A stretch of DNA of 64,000 nt. Source: Granulibacter bethesdensis. Lineage in GTDB: Bacteria; Pseudomonadota; Alphaproteobacteria; Acetobacterales; Acetobacteraceae. The stretch is from positions 744,001 to 808,000 of the forward strand of contig NZ_CP018192.1 in the NCBI RefSeq assembly GCF_001889525.1, written 5' to 3'. The notes under the pieces were generated by a model. The model made no database searches. It saw only the letters and a program-made list of their open reading frames with translations, and had not been told where the DNA came from. Of the stretch, positions 1 to 9,413 are shown piece by piece (position 1 is the stretch's first letter; each line of letters starts with the position of its first letter). Made by a program: the position numbers and the translations under genes.

Positions 1-875
1 TCCATGCACGTTCCCGTGCACCGGCTTGGGCAGCGTATCGGGCTGCACGTCGCACGGGGATTCCGTTTGTCACGACATATCACGGTGTGTACAGCGAGTC
101 CTTCCCCCTTAAACGACATTATAATGCGGTGATGGCAAAAGGGGATCGCGTCATTGCGATCAGCCGGCATGTGGCGGCGCTGGTGGCGCAGCGTCATGGG
201 GTGGGACCCGACCGGCTGCGCATTATCCCCCGCGGTGTCGATCCGATGCTGTTCGACCCCGCCACGATCACCGGCCTCCGTATTCAGCGTTTGGCGCAGC
301 AATGGAAGTTGCCGGAAGGGGATGTTTTTTCCCTTGTTCTGATGCCGGCGCGTTTCAGCCGGTGGAAGGGGCAGCACGTTCTGCTTGATGCTTTGGGTCG
401 CCTTCAGCGCCCGGATGTGATCTGTGTTTTTATCGGGGGAGATAAAGGGCAGCAGGATTATGCCCGTTCCCTGATGGAGCGCGCGAAAGAAAACGGTATT
501 GCCGGCCAGATCCGGTTAGGCGGTATTTGTGATGATATGCCGGCCGCATTAAGCCTCGCCGATTGTGTGGTGCATGCATCGCTGGAAGCGGAACCGTTCG
601 GGCGAACAGTCATTGAGGCACAGGCGATGGGGCGGCTGGTTATTGCCAGCGATCTCGGAGGGCCACGGGAAACGGTGGAGCATGGGGTCAGTGGTTTGCT
701 GGTTCCGCCGGGGGATGTGGAGGCGTTGGCAGTTGCTTTGGCCGAAACACTGTCCTTGCCGCCGGATGTGCGGGCAGATGCGGGATGGCGGGCACGACAG
801 AAAGTGCTGGAGCGTTACACCACGGATGCGATGCAGAGAGCGACATTGGACGTTTACAATGAATTGCTCGGCTGA
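1..875 (+). CDS. Glycosyltransferase family 4 protein, 5'-truncated
   Basis: The reading frame is already open at the left edge (first full codon at base 3), so the N-terminus lies outside the window. The visible part (about 290 residues) is the C-terminal half of a GT-B retaining glycosyltransferase. It has an RFSRWKGQHVLLDAL segment and the nucleotide-sugar motif EPFGRTVIEAQAMG, in which the first Glu is the usual EX7E residue, then GGPRETVEHGVSGLLVPPGD. Such enzymes transfer a sugar from a nucleotide donor to a lipid or polysaccharide acceptor at the inner membrane. The acceptor cannot be told from sequence, but LPS or exopolysaccharide synthesis is the usual setting. No terminator with a U-run is obvious after the TGA. 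The family is clear; the substrate is unknown. Confidence 0.88.
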   Translation, partial: HARSRAPAWAAYRAARRTGIPFVTTYHGVYSESFPLKRHYNAVMAKGDRVIAISRHVAALVAQRHGVGPDRLRIIPRGVDPMLFDPATITGLRIQRLAQQWKLPEGDVFSLVLMPARFSRWKGQHVLLDALGRLQRPDVICVFIGGDKGQQDYARSLMERAKENGIAGQIRLGGICDDMPAALSLADCVVHASLEAEPFGRTVIEAQAMGRLVIASDLGGPRETVEHGVSGLLVPPGDVEALAVALAETLSLPPDVRADAGWRARQKVLERYTTDAMQRATLDVYNELLG

Positions 876-1343
876 GAGGCTATTTCGGCCATCACGCACT
901 TTTTGCTGCACTGCGAGAATAAAAATCGTTCTTTTTTGTGCGTTGCACAATAATCGTTTATCGGATTATGCGGATATTATTTTGCAGTTAATGCAAAAGC
1001 ATGTTGACTTAGTCCCAAAAGCTGAAATAACAATTCTCTTAGGAAAGAGATTTCCTCTATCGCCGGTCAGGTGAAGTCTCATGGCATCGCGCCAAGGCGT
1101 GATGGGCAGGGATCGAAACGTCAGCCGCTTTCCTGGCTGTATTGTTTTCGGTGGTCCTGCGTCGACGGAGTTTTCGACTGCTCCGGTTTCACGACTGAAG
1201 GAGACGATGGAATATGCATCGCTGAAATTTCCATTGCTTTCAGATGGTCCAACGTCTCGTGGCAAACAGCCTCCGGGATCAGGTCCATCACAAAAACTCC
1301 AAGAACAATCCACAATAAAATTATAATCAGGGGAAAGGTCTCT
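876..1343 (+). other. 468-bp intergenic leader before the methanol dehydrogenase
   Basis: No convincing gene lies here. The first ~150 bases are AT-rich. A TTGACT at 1004-1009 could be a -35 element, but no good -10 follows at 16-18 bp, so this is only a guess. AGGAAA and TTTCCT (1041-1056) form a 6-bp stem around GAGA. CATCGCGCC/GGCGTGATG (1083-1102) can form a further hairpin with one G:U pair. The 300-odd bases between the AT-rich part and the start codon suggest a long 5' leader or a distal regulator site for a highly expressed gene. Confidence 0.4.
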
Positions 1344-3140
1344 ATGAAACAGCAAACGCTGTCCCGTGTTTGTGCCATGATGCTGGGCATCGGCGCTCTG
1401 GCGGTTTCTTTCCAGGCTCAGGCAAATGATGAGCTGGTGAAATTGTCCAAGGATTCTGCAAACTGGTCGATGCCTGCTGGTGATTATGCAAACCAGCGCC
1501 ACAGCGCCCTGAAGCAGATTACGGTTGCCAATGCCAGCAAGCTGCGTCCGGTATGGAGCTTCTCCACCGGCGTCCTGCGCGGCCATGAAGGTGGTCCGCT
1601 GATCATCGGCGATGTCATGTATGTGCATACGCCGTTCCCGAACAAGGTGTTCGCCCTTGATCTGAACGACAATGGCCGTATCATCTGGGTGTATGAGCCG
1701 AAGCAGGATCCGGATGTTATTCCGGTCATGTGCTGTGACACCGTGAATCGCGGCGTGGCTTACGGTGATGGCAAGATCATCCTTCACCAGGCGGATAACG
1801 GGTTGGTCGCGCTGAATGCAAAGACCGGCAAAGAAGTGTGGAAGGTTATGACAGGCGACGCCAAGAAGGGCGAAACCGGTACCTCTGCACCGCTGGTCAT
1901 CAAAGACAAGGTGATGGTCGGCATCTCCGGCGGTGAATTCGGTATTCAGGGCCGCCTGATGTCTTACAACCTGAAGGATGGTTCAAAGGCCTGGACGGCG
2001 TATTCTGTCGGCACGGACGATCAGATTTTGTTCGATGACAAGACCACGGCAATGGGCAAGCCTGTCGGTAAGGACAGCTCCATCAAGACCTGGCAGGGCG
2101 ATCAGTGGAAAACGGGTGGCGGTTCCACATGGGGCTGGATTTCCTATGATCCGGACACCAACCTTGTCTATTACGGCTCTGGTAACCCCAGCACCTGGAA
2201 CCCGGTGCAGCGTCCTGGTGAAAACAAGTGGTCCATGACCGTTTTCGCTCGTGATGCGGATACCGGCGTTGCAAAGTGGGTCTATCAGATGACCCCGCAC
2301 GACGAATGGGACTATGACGGCATCAACGAAATGATTCTTGCCAACACCAAGGTGAACGGCAAGGAAACCAAGGCGCTGGTGCATTTCGACCGTAACGGCT
2401 TCGCCTATGTGCTTGATCGTGTGACGGGTGAGCTGCTGCAGGCGAACAAGTTCGATCCGGCGGTGAACTGGGCCACGGGTGTAAATCTGAAGACCGGTCT
2501 GCCTGATCGTGTGAAGAAATACTCCACTGAAGCCGGTGGTGAAGATCACAACACGAAGGGTATCTGCCCGGCCGCATTGGGCTCGAAGGACGAACAGCCT
2601 GCTTCGTTCGATCCGAAGACTCATATGTTCTACGTGCCGACGAACCATGTCTGCATGGATTACGAGCCGTTCAAGGTGTCCTATACCGCCGGTCAGCCTT
2701 TCGTGGGTGCCACGCTCTCCATGTTCCCGCCTGCGGGTGAGGATCATCTGGGCAACTTCATCGCTTATGATGTGGACAAGGGTAAGATCAACTGGTCGAT
2801 CCCGGAAACCTTCTCCGTCTGGGCTGGTGCTTTGTCGACGGATAGCGGTGTCGTGTTCTATGGCACGCTGGATGGCTTCCTGAAGGCAGTCGATGCCAAG
2901 AACGGCAAGCTGCTCTACAAATACAAGACCCCGTCTGGCATCATCGGCAATGTCACGCCTTACGAACATAAGGGTAAGGAATACATCGCCGTTCTGTCCG
3001 GCGTCGGTGGCTGGGCCGGTATCGGTATGGCCGCTGGTCTGGCGGGCGACACCGAAGGTCTGGGTGCGGTCGGTGCCTACAAGGCTCTGTCCAGCTACAC
3101 GCAGCTTGGCGGTGTGCTCACGGTGTTTGCCGTCGAGTAA
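1344..3140 (+). CDS. xoxF: XoxF-type (lanthanide) PQQ methanol dehydrogenase
   Basis: The 598-residue periplasmic quinoprotein oxidises methanol to formaldehyde or formate and passes electrons to a c-type cytochrome. Residues 1-27 are a Sec signal peptide ending QAQA. The vicinal disulfide Cys130-Cys131, Glu198 (GGEFG), Asn281 and catalytic Asp323 are present. Asp325, two residues after the catalytic Asp in WDYDG, is the extra metal ligand that marks lanthanide XoxF enzymes; calcium MxaF has Ala there. Tryptophan-docking propeller repeats run throughout (for example GVGGWAGIG near 553-561). The chosen ATG follows GGGGAAAGG at 1330-1338; an upstream in-frame extension lacks a signal peptide at its start. 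No xoxG cytochrome, xoxJ, mxaI or PQQ genes are adjacent. A strong terminator follows. Confidence 0.95.
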   Translation: MKQQTLSRVCAMMLGIGALAVSFQAQANDELVKLSKDSANWSMPAGDYANQRHSALKQITVANASKLRPVWSFSTGVLRGHEGGPLIIGDVMYVHTPFPNKVFALDLNDNGRIIWVYEPKQDPDVIPVMCCDTVNRGVAYGDGKIILHQADNGLVALNAKTGKEVWKVMTGDAKKGETGTSAPLVIKDKVMVGISGGEFGIQGRLMSYNLKDGSKAWTAYSVGTDDQILFDDKTTAMGKPVGKDSSIKTWQGDQWKTGGGSTWGWISYDPDTNLVYYGSGNPSTWNPVQRPGENKWSMTVFARDADTGVAKWVYQMTPHDEWDYDGINEMILANTKVNGKETKALVHFDRNGFAYVLDRVTGELLQANKFDPAVNWATGVNLKTGLPDRVKKYSTEAGGEDHNTKGICPAALGSKDEQPASFDPKTHMFYVPTNHVCMDYEPFKVSYTAGQPFVGATLSMFPPAGEDHLGNFIAYDVDKGKINWSIPETFSVWAGALSTDSGVVFYGTLDGFLKAVDAKNGKLLYKYKTPSGIIGNVTPYEHKGKEYIAVLSGVGGWAGIGMAAGLAGDTEGLGAVGAYKALSSYTQLGGVLTVFAVE

Positions 3141-3186
3141 ATCGTCGAGGCATGTCCTCCCTGGGACATGATATTTCCAACCACTT

Positions 3187-3214
3187 CCCGGTGCCTTCGG
3201 GCACCGGGCTTTTT
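3187..3214 (+). terminator. Rho-independent terminator of xoxF
   Basis: A perfect 9-bp stem (CCCGGTGCC / GGCACCGGG) closes a UUCG tetraloop and is followed by CTTTTT. It lies 46 bases after the xoxF stop and before the convergent cobC. Confidence 0.95.
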
Positions 3215-3238
3215 ATTTCTTTTGATCTCATCTTTATT

Positions 3239-4267
3239 TTAGCTCAATGCGTGATCAAGCCTGTTCCAGTCATGGTTGCTTTCGGGCAACCCGAAACGGA
3301 ACAGGCGATCATCCCAATCAAAGCGCCTTGTCATGATACCCGCTTTATTCAGCCGGTCATAAATCATCATACTGTCCGGGTGACGGGTTAGTCTGAACAG
3401 GCTGGTTCCCCCGAGAATCTCGAACCCTTTTGAAATCAATAACGCATCCAGACGTTCCGTCGCTGCCTCAAGACGCGTCATGGTTGCTTGCCGCCACGCA
3501 TGATCCATCAGGGCTGCTCGGGCAATGGTGATCGCAGCACCAGAGACCGGCCACGGCCCCAAAATACGCCGCAGAAAATCAGCATGGTCTGGCGGTAAAA
3601 TCGCAAAACCAAGCCTCAGCCCCGCCAAGCCATAGGCTTTTCCAAAAGAACGAAGACCAATGGCGGCAGAATGCTGTATCGTGCCAATGCTTTTGATTCC
3701 CCTCTCCAAATCGGCAAAGGCCTCATCGACGATCAGCCATCCGTTCCGATCAGCCATGCGATCAGACAGGATGTACAGATCGGATAGTGTGTAGCGTGTA
3801 CCATCGGGATTATTAGGATTGCAGACAATGCTGATGCTGGCTTCCAATTTTTGATCTGGATCGGGGAAGCTGCATGTCTGGACGATGCGGTGCCCATGCA
3901 GCACCCAGGATGCTGCGTGTTCTGCATAGGTAGGGCCAACAATATTCACGATCCGGTTTTGACCGCCCAGGCAGAGCGGCAGCAAGCCGATCAGGCTCTG
4001 TGATCCGGGGGCGGCCACGACCCGGGATGCATCGGCGACACCGTATTGCTCGGCCGCGATCCGTTCCAGTGTGGCAAGGTCATCGGGATCGGGCAGGGCG
4101 CTCCATGCATGGGCGGGCAATGCGGGGAGAGGGTAGGCGAAGGGATTGATCCCGGTGGAGAGATCCAGCACCGGGGTCGGCGCATCGGGATTGGAACGGC
4201 GAAAGGCGGAGATCCGGCCACCATGAGATGGAAGGCTTGCTTTTCCGATGCTCACGCGGCACCCCAT
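3239..4267 (-). CDS. cobC: CobC, threonine-phosphate decarboxylase (PLP)
   Basis: This fold-type I PLP enzyme (342 aa, class II aminotransferase family) decarboxylates L-threonine O-3-phosphate to (R)-1-aminopropan-2-ol phosphate, the linker between corrin ring and nucleotide loop of B12. The N-terminal HGGRI motif (15-19), NPNNPDG (150-156), VDEAF (180-184) and the PLP lysine Lys210 in SFGKAYGLAGLRLGF are visible. The ATG at 4267 gives MGCRVSIGK; a GTG four codons later is an alternative start. It is divergent from cobD with almost no gap, so its promoter must lie inside cobD. cobD uses the aminopropanol moiety this enzyme supplies. It converges on the xoxF terminator. Confidence 0.9.
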   Translation of the reverse strand: MGCRVSIGKASLPSHGGRISAFRRSNPDAPTPVLDLSTGINPFAYPLPALPAHAWSALPDPDDLATLERIAAEQYGVADASRVVAAPGSQSLIGLLPLCLGGQNRIVNIVGPTYAEHAASWVLHGHRIVQTCSFPDPDQKLEASISIVCNPNNPDGTRYTLSDLYILSDRMADRNGWLIVDEAFADLERGIKSIGTIQHSAAIGLRSFGKAYGLAGLRLGFAILPPDHADFLRRILGPWPVSGAAITIARAALMDHAWRQATMTRLEAATERLDALLISKGFEILGGTSLFRLTRHPDSMMIYDRLNKAGIMTRRFDWDDRLFRFGLPESNHDWNRLDHALS

Positions 4268-4272
4268 CCCGG

Positions 4273-5283
4273 ATGATGCATTTCGACGGCTCTTCCTTCT
4301 GGCATGCCCTGTTTCCGGCGCATGCGCTGATCCTGCTGGTGGCGCTCTGTCTTGATGCGGGCTTCGGATATCCAGCCTTGCTTCAGCGTTGGCTTGGCCA
4401 CCCGGTGCAGTGGATTGGCGCTCTGATCACGCTGCTGGAGCGATTTGGCAACCGACCTGCTTTTTCCCCGCTCTTGCGGAGAGTGTTCGGGATTGTGAGC
4501 ATGATTCTGCTGCTGGCGGTCACAGTGCTGCCTGCTATCGGCATGACGTATCTGGCTCTGCGCTGGTTTCCGCTCTGGAGCGTCATGCTGATGTCTGCCC
4601 TGCCGGTTTCGGCCCTGATCGCGCAGAAAAGCCTGTATCAGCATGTCGCTGCCGTGGCGGAGGGGTTGCATCGTCATGGCCTGTCCGGTGGCAGGGAGGC
4701 TGTTGCCATGATCGTGGGGCGTGATGTCGCGGCGCTGGATGAGGCCGGCATTTCCCGTGCGGCCATCGAAAGCCTGGCCGAGAATTTCTCCGATGGAGTG
4801 GTGGCGCCTGCTGTCTGGTGTCTGCTGGCGGGGCTGCCGGGTATTGTTGCTTACAAGGCCATCAACACGGCGGATAGCATGATCGGCCACTTGTCGCCCC
4901 GCTATGCCATGTTCGGATGGGCGGCGGCGCGTCTGGATGATCTTGTGAATCTGCCTGCCTCCCGGCTTGCGGCTTTGTGTCTTGCCCTTGCAGCAGGCCA
5001 GCGGCGGGCGGAGGCTTTCATCGCGATAAGGAGGGATGCCGGATTGCACCGTTCCCCCAATGCGGGTTGGCCGGAGGCCGCCATGGCCGGTGCGCTCGGA
5101 CTGCGTCTGGCGGGTCCCCGGCTGTATCATGGTGTCGCGGTTGAGGATGCCTGGATGGGGCATGGCCGCAAGGACGCTGATGGGGGGAATATCCTGCGCG
5201 CACTCGGGCTGTTTCGTCGGGCCTGTCTGCTGCTCTGGCTGCTTGTGCTGCTGACCCTGATCGCTGCCGTGGCGTTTGGCTGA
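4273..5283 (+). CDS. cobD: CobD, adenosylcobinamide-phosphate synthase (CbiB family)
   Basis: The polytopic inner-membrane protein (336 aa) attaches the aminopropanol linker to adenosylcobyric acid. Family landmarks are LLVALCLDAGFGYP near the N-terminus, GHPVQWIG, and the central ESLAENFSDGVVAPAVWCLLAGLPG, followed by KAINTADSMIGH and the C-terminal HRSPNAGWPEAAMAGALG. The start is uncertain: ATG codons at 4273 and 4276 match the family N-terminus, while an upstream ATG at 4228 would overlap cobC on the other strand. The gap to divergent cobC is only 5 bases. It converges on cobQ, with 8 bases between the two stop codons. Confidence 0.9.
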   Translation: MMHFDGSSFWHALFPAHALILLVALCLDAGFGYPALLQRWLGHPVQWIGALITLLERFGNRPAFSPLLRRVFGIVSMILLLAVTVLPAIGMTYLALRWFPLWSVMLMSALPVSALIAQKSLYQHVAAVAEGLHRHGLSGGREAVAMIVGRDVAALDEAGISRAAIESLAENFSDGVVAPAVWCLLAGLPGIVAYKAINTADSMIGHLSPRYAMFGWAAARLDDLVNLPASRLAALCLALAAGQRRAEAFIAIRRDAGLHRSPNAGWPEAAMAGALGLRLAGPRLYHGVAVEDAWMGHGRKDADGGNILRALGLFRRACLLLWLLVLLTLIAAVAFG

Positions 5284-5291
5284 ACCGCATC

Positions 5292-6737
5292 TCATGCTGA
5301 CAGGGCCAGCAGCCGGTCGATAGCGACATGCGCCTCCATATGGTCGGCCAGCGCATCAAGAGCATGCTCGACAGCATCCTCGTGATCGCCCCCATGGCTG
5401 CTCACATCAAGGGTCTCGAGCAGGTGACGCCTGAAGGCTCCCCCATGAAACAGACCGTGAAGATAGGTTCCCACCACCACCCCATCTGCTGACACGCATC
5501 CTTCCGGCGCATCGGGACCGAGCGACAGAAAGGGGCGCCGCAATCCTGCGCCGGTCGTGACCCCCATATGCATTTCATAGCCGCTGACTGGCACATCATG
5601 GTTGAAGAGATGACCGCTGCGCGGGGTCAGAATTTTATGCGGCTCCAGCACAGTCTCGATCTCCAGCAGCCCCAGCCCGGCGGCGCTGCCGGCGGGCCCT
5701 TCAAACCCTTGCGGATCGTGAATAGCACGCCCCAGCATCTGATAGCCTCCACACAGACCGATGATGCTCCGTCCTCTGCGCCGGTGCGCCAGAATATCGA
5801 TATCCCAGCCATGGTGACGGAGAGCCGCCAGATCGGCGATGACGGTTTTCGATCCCGGAATGATAATCGCATCCGCCACTGGCAGGGCTTGTCCTGGCGG
5901 CACCATGACCAGTGTCACACTATCTTCGGCGGTCAGAGGATCGAGATCATCGAAATTGGCAATATGCGGCAGCATCGGCACGGCAATGACGGTGTTTCCC
6001 AGTCTTGTCGGGGCTGATAGGCCGCGCAGAAGATCCGCGGCATCTTCGGCCGGCAGGGCACGGGCGGCCTCGCAATGCGGTACCAGTCCGAGCGCTTCCC
6101 AGCCGGTTTGCTGTTCGATCAGTCGCATCCCTTCCGCGAACAGCGATGGATCGCCGCGCATGCGATTCACCAGAAAACCGCGCACCATGCCGGCATCGTC
6201 CGGGTCCAGCACGGTTTTGGTGCCGACCAGCGCGGCAATGACACCGCCGCGATCTATGTCACCCGCAATGATCACTGGAACATGAGCGGCGCGGGCAAAG
6301 CCCATATTGGCGATGTCGCCTGCACGCAGATTGATTTCAGAGGCGCTGCCAGCCCCTTCCACCAGTACGATGTCGGCCTGTTCCCGCAAAATGCCGAAAC
6401 TTTCCAGCACGGCCCCCAGAAGCTGTGGCTTCATGGCCTGATAGGCCCGGGCTGTGGCTTGACCATGGACTTTTCCTTGCACCACGATCTGCGTGCCGAT
6501 CTCGCTTTGCGGCTTCAGCAAGACGGGATTCATGTGATGGGAAGGGCTGATCCGGCAGGCGCGGGCCTGGAGAGCCTGTGCCCGGCCGATTTCACCACCG
6601 TCAGCGGCAATGGCGGCATTATTGGACATGTTCTGCGGCTTGAACGGGCGCACGACCAGCCCGCGCCGTGTGAGCGCACGGGCCAGCCCGGCCACCAGCA
6701 GGGACTTCCCGACCGAGGAGCCGGTTCCCTGTATCAT
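5292..6737 (-). CDS. cobQ: CobQ, cobyric acid synthase
   Basis: This ATP- and glutamine-dependent amidotransferase (481 aa) amidates the b, d, e and g side chains of adenosylcobyrinic a,c-diamide. Residues 1-230 form the dethiobiotin-synthetase-like ATPase domain ([43 protein letters not shown]). The C-terminal type-I glutaminase has Cys329 in [10 protein letters not shown] and the catalytic His in [11 protein letters not shown]. The ATG at 6737 opens directly on MIQGTG; family members usually carry a few extra residues ([11 protein letters not shown]). An in-frame CTG at 6752, overlapping the cobO stop as CTGA, would give exactly such an extension (MSRAL). Last gene of cobP-cobO-cobQ. Confidence 0.94.
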   Translation of the reverse strand: MIQGTGSSVGKSLLVAGLARALTRRGLVVRPFKPQNMSNNAAIAADGGEIGRAQALQARACRISPSHHMNPVLLKPQSEIGTQIVVQGKVHGQATARAYQAMKPQLLGAVLESFGILREQADIVLVEGAGSASEINLRAGDIANMGFARAAHVPVIIAGDIDRGGVIAALVGTKTVLDPDDAGMVRGFLVNRMRGDPSLFAEGMRLIEQQTGWEALGLVPHCEAARALPAEDAADLLRGLSAPTRLGNTVIAVPMLPHIANFDDLDPLTAEDSVTLVMVPPGQALPVADAIIIPGSKTVIADLAALRHHGWDIDILAHRRRGRSIIGLCGGYQMLGRAIHDPQGFEGPAGSAAGLGLLEIETVLEPHKILTPRSGHLFNHDVPVSGYEMHMGVTTGAGLRRPFLSLGPDAPEGCVSADGVVVGTYLHGLFHGGAFRRHLLETLDVSSHGGDHEDAVEHALDALADHMEAHVAIDRLLALSA

Positions 6738-6748
6738 GAGGGCACGGC

Positions 6749-7372
6749 TCAGAACTCGATTCCTTCCTGCGCCTTTACCCCGGCGGAGAAATGATGCTTC
6801 ACGGCGGTCATTTCGGTGACAAGGTCGGCGGCCTCGATCAGACCAGGTTTCGCATTGCGCCCGGTCATGACGACATGCTGCATGTGAGGGCGGGTGGAAA
6901 GCCCCTGCAACACTTCTTCCAGCGTGAGATAGTCGTAGCGCAGGGCGATATTCAGCTCATCCAGAACCAGCAGGTCGATGTCGGAGCGTTGCAACAGGCT
7001 GAGTGCCTGATCCCAGGCCCGGCGGCAGGCGGCGATATCGCGCGCCTTGTCCTGCGTTTCCCACGTAAAGCCCTCGCCCATCGTGTGCCATTCGATGCGG
7101 TCTCCGAACGCGGTCAGGGCGTCGCGCTCTCCGGTTGACCAGGCCCCCTTGATAAACTGCACCACAGCACATCGTTTGCCTCGGCCCAGGCTGCGCAGCA
7201 TCAGACCGAAGGCGGCGGTCGATTTGCCCTTGCCCGGCCCTGTATGGACGATCAGCAGCCCTTTTTCCTGTGTCTTGGAGGCAACCTCGGCATCCTGCAC
7301 CGCCTTGCGATGGGCCATCTTGTCCCGGTGGCGGCGTTCTTCTTCCGTCCCGGTTCCCGGTGTTTCCGTCAT
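6749..7372 (-). CDS. cobO: CobO, corrinoid adenosyltransferase (CobA/BtuR type)
   Basis: This 207-residue cytosolic enzyme transfers the 5'-deoxyadenosyl group of ATP to the cobalt of cob(I)yrinic acid a,c-diamide. The inverted P-loop [10 protein letters not shown] lies at residues 43-52, followed by [21 protein letters not shown] and the strand [16 protein letters not shown]. The C-terminal [20 protein letters not shown] and the closing [15 protein letters not shown] are typical of the family. The first ~30 residues are charged and precede the conserved fold. Its ATG overlaps the cobP stop by 4 bases (ATGA), indicating translational coupling, and its stop abuts cobQ. Confidence 0.95.
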   Translation of the reverse strand: MTETPGTGTEEERRHRDKMAHRKAVQDAEVASKTQEKGLLIVHTGPGKGKSTAAFGLMLRSLGRGKRCAVVQFIKGAWSTGERDALTAFGDRIEWHTMGEGFTWETQDKARDIAACRRAWDQALSLLQRSDIDLLVLDELNIALRYDYLTLEEVLQGLSTRPHMQHVVMTGRNAKPGLIEAADLVTEMTAVKHHFSAGVKAQEGIEF

Positions 7373-7941
7373 CGCAGGCTTCCCCCATCAGGCTGTTTGA
7401 GCGGCAGGGCGCACCCTGCCGCGATCAGCAGCACGCGATCCGCGCCTGCCGCGATCCTCTGGTTCAGCAATCCGGCCTCATCGCGAAAGCGGCGTGCCAG
7501 CGCATTGTCAGGGACTATGCCCAGCCCGACCTCATTGGCAACCAGAATGGTGCAGGCGTTGCGGTGTGTCAGCGCGTTTTCAAATGCTTCCATAGCGGCT
7601 GGCAGATCATGTTCGCCCAGAATGAGGTTGCTCAGCCACAGGGTCAGGCAGTCCACCAGCACAGGGCGTGCCGGATGCTCGATCAGGGCTGTGGCGATAT
7701 CCAGCGGAGCCTCGACGGTTTCCCAGCCAGCGAGCCGTGCGGCGCGATGTGCGGCAATCCGCGTCCGCATCTCCGCATCGAAGGCCTGCGCGGTGGCGAT
7801 ATAGCGCCATGGGGAAGGCAGAGAGGTGATCAGCGCCTCGGCATGGCGGCTTTTCCCGGATCGTGCGCCGCCGATGATCAGGGTCGCATGCGGCCAGCGC
7901 GTTGTTGCCGCCGCATTCGGCATGATCATGTTTGACTTCAT
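7369..7941 (-). CDS. cobP: CobP, adenosylcobinamide kinase / guanylyltransferase (CobU family)
   Basis: The bifunctional enzyme (190 aa) phosphorylates adenosylcobinamide and then transfers GMP to form adenosylcobinamide-GDP. The P-loop GGARSGKS is at residues 24-31. YIATAQAFDAEMRTRIAAHR carries the guanylyl-acceptor His region, and VDCLTLWLSNL and VANEVGLGIVPDNALARRFRD follow. The ATG at 7941 is preceded by AGGAG about 10 bases upstream; further ATGs at 7929 and 7923 are possible. Longer frames upstream would read antisense through the riboswitch and have no family similarity. It heads the cobP-cobO-cobQ operon and is divergent from the riboswitch-cobW unit. Confidence 0.93.
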   Translation of the reverse strand: MKSNMIMPNAAATTRWPHATLIIGGARSGKSRHAEALITSLPSPWRYIATAQAFDAEMRTRIAAHRAARLAGWETVEAPLDIATALIEHPARPVLVDCLTLWLSNLILGEHDLPAAMEAFENALTHRNACTILVANEVGLGIVPDNALARRFRDEAGLLNQRIAAGADRVLLIAAGCALPLKQPDGGSLR

Positions 7942-7966
7942 CAGGCGGCGGCTCCTAAATCCCTGC

Positions 7967-8216
7967 ACGATGGTTTTTCCGTGCGGACCGATCTCCGTGC
8001 CGGAAAATGAAAAGGGAACGCGATCCAGCACATGCTCCGGCCCGTCCGTTGGTTGTGCGATGTCGCGGCTGCCCCCGCAACTGTAGGCGGAGAGTGTTTT
8101 GCCCGGTCTGCTCCGGAGAATAAACCCGGAGCACCGTATCGCCACTGATCCCGGATACGGGATTGGGAAGGCAGGTGGAATACGTCTGATCCGTAAGCCA
8201 GGAGACCTGCCATCGT
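7967..8216 (+). promoter_or_regulatory. Cobalamin (B12) riboswitch
   Basis: Conserved blocks occur in the right order on the plus strand: AAAAGGGAAC near 8010, the core CTGCCCCCGCAACTGT near 8073, GCCACTG near 8140, GGGAAGGC near 8165 and the B12 box AGCCAGGAGACCTGCC at 8196-8211. ACGATGG (7967-7973) pairs with CCATCGT (8210-8216) as the closing P1 helix. Adenosylcobalamin binding normally represses the downstream gene, here cobW and the coupled cobNGHIJ. No U-tract hairpin is evident between the box and the cobW start (8217-8348), so control of translation seems likelier than attenuation; this last point is inference. Confidence 0.96.
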
Positions 8217-8348
8217 CCGGATCGCGAAACCGCGCGGGGTGCGCCGGGATCGTCTTTCCGCTTCAGGCCAGTGGTCTGGAGGCGATTATCTGTTCGCGCA
8301 CCCTGACCGGTCTCTGGACGACCGTATTCTGTGCGAGAAAGAATAGTC

Positions 8349-9413
8349 ATGGCCATTACCTCTCCCGTTCCCGCGACCATCGTGACCGGATTTCTCGGCG
8401 CGGGCAAAACGACTTTGGTGCGGCATGTGCTGAGTGCTGCGCGCGGTCGTCGTATTGCCATCATCGTCAATGAGTTCGGTTCTCTTGGAATTGATGGCGA
8501 TCTGCTGAAAAGCTGCGGCATCGAGGGCTGCACCGAGGATAATATCGTCGAACTGGCCAACGGCTGTCTGTGCTGCACGGTCGCCGATGATTTCCTGCCA
8601 ACCATTGAGGCGTTGCTGGGCCGCGCCCAGCCACCTGAGCATATCCTGATCGAGACCTCCGGCCTTGCTCTGCCGAAGCCTCTGCTGAAAGCGTTCAACT
8701 GGCCGGGTGTGAAAGGCCGGGTAACGGTGGATGGCGTGGTGACGGTGCTGGACGCCCCTGCCGTGGCGTCAGGTCGCTTCGCCGATGATCCGGAGGAAGT
8801 GGCGCGGCAGCGTGCGGAGGACCCGAATCTTGACCATGACAATCCGCTGGCCGAGGTGTTTGAGGATCAGCTTTCTGCGGCCGATCTCGTGCTGCTGAAC
8901 AAAGCCGACCAATTGGATGATGCGACGCTCGTTTCAGTGCGGGAAGAGGTGGAACGGCATCTGCCGCGTGCGGTCAAGGTGATCGCCACCAGAGAAGGAC
9001 AGGTGGACCCCGCCGTGCTGCTGGGTCTGCATGCCGCGGCGGAGAACGATCTTTCTGCACGGCCATCGCATCATGACAGCGTGGATGGCGAGCATGAACA
9101 CGATGATTTCGAAAGCTTCGTCGTTCCTTTGAAAGAACAGGACGATCTGGATCGTGTGGCCGCCCTGCTGCGTCCGTTGGCGGAGGCGCATGACATTCTG
9201 CGTATGAAAGGGTTCGTCCCGGTGCAGGGCAGGCCCATGCGCGGCGTGGTGCAGGGGGTTGGCACACGGTTCCGCCAGTCTTTCGATCGTCTGTGGAAGC
9301 CAGGTGAGGTGCGGCAGGGGCAGCTTGTCATCATCGGTCGTAATGGTCTGGACCGTGCTGCTATCGAGGCATCGCTGATCAACAGCGGTCTGGGCGCTCC
9401 GGTGCCTGCCTGA
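8349..9413 (+). CDS. cobW: CobW, G3E-family GTPase metallochaperone
   Basis: The 354-residue protein belongs to the COG0523/G3E GTPases; CobW is thought to deliver Co(II) for corrin synthesis. The P-loop GFLGAGKTT is at residues 14-22, the metal-binding CLCC (Cys73, Cys75, Cys76) in NGCLCCTV, and the base-recognition NKAD in the middle. A His/Asp-rich stretch (HHDSVDGEHEHDD, about 228-240) separates it from the C-terminal CobW_C domain. The chosen ATG has GAGAAAG 7 bases upstream; a GTG at 8331 is in frame but poorer. It lies 133 bases after the riboswitch closing helix. Its TGA overlaps the cobN ATG. Confidence 0.95.
   Translation: MAITSPVPATIVTGFLGAGKTTLVRHVLSAARGRRIAIIVNEFGSLGIDGDLLKSCGIEGCTEDNIVELANGCLCCTVADDFLPTIEALLGRAQPPEHILIETSGLALPKPLLKAFNWPGVKGRVTVDGVVTVLDAPAVASGRFADDPEEVARQRAEDPNLDHDNPLAEVFEDQLSAADLVLLNKADQLDDATLVSVREEVERHLPRAVKVIATREGQVDPAVLLGLHAAAENDLSARPSHHDSVDGEHEHDDFESFVVPLKEQDDLDRVAALLRPLAEAHDILRMKGFVPVQGRPMRGVVQGVGTRFRQSFDRLWKPGEVRQGQLVIIGRNGLDRAAIEASLINSGLGAPVPA

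Noticed and set aside
2280-2350. Calcium-type MxaF identity of the methanol dehydrogenase
   Set aside because: The residue two after the catalytic Asp is Asp (WDYDG), not Ala, and no mxaI or mxaJ gene is linked.
4252-5295. A 347-codon minus-strand frame opposite cobD
   Set aside because: Gln/His/Arg-rich antisense artefact; cobD motifs are explicit on the plus strand.
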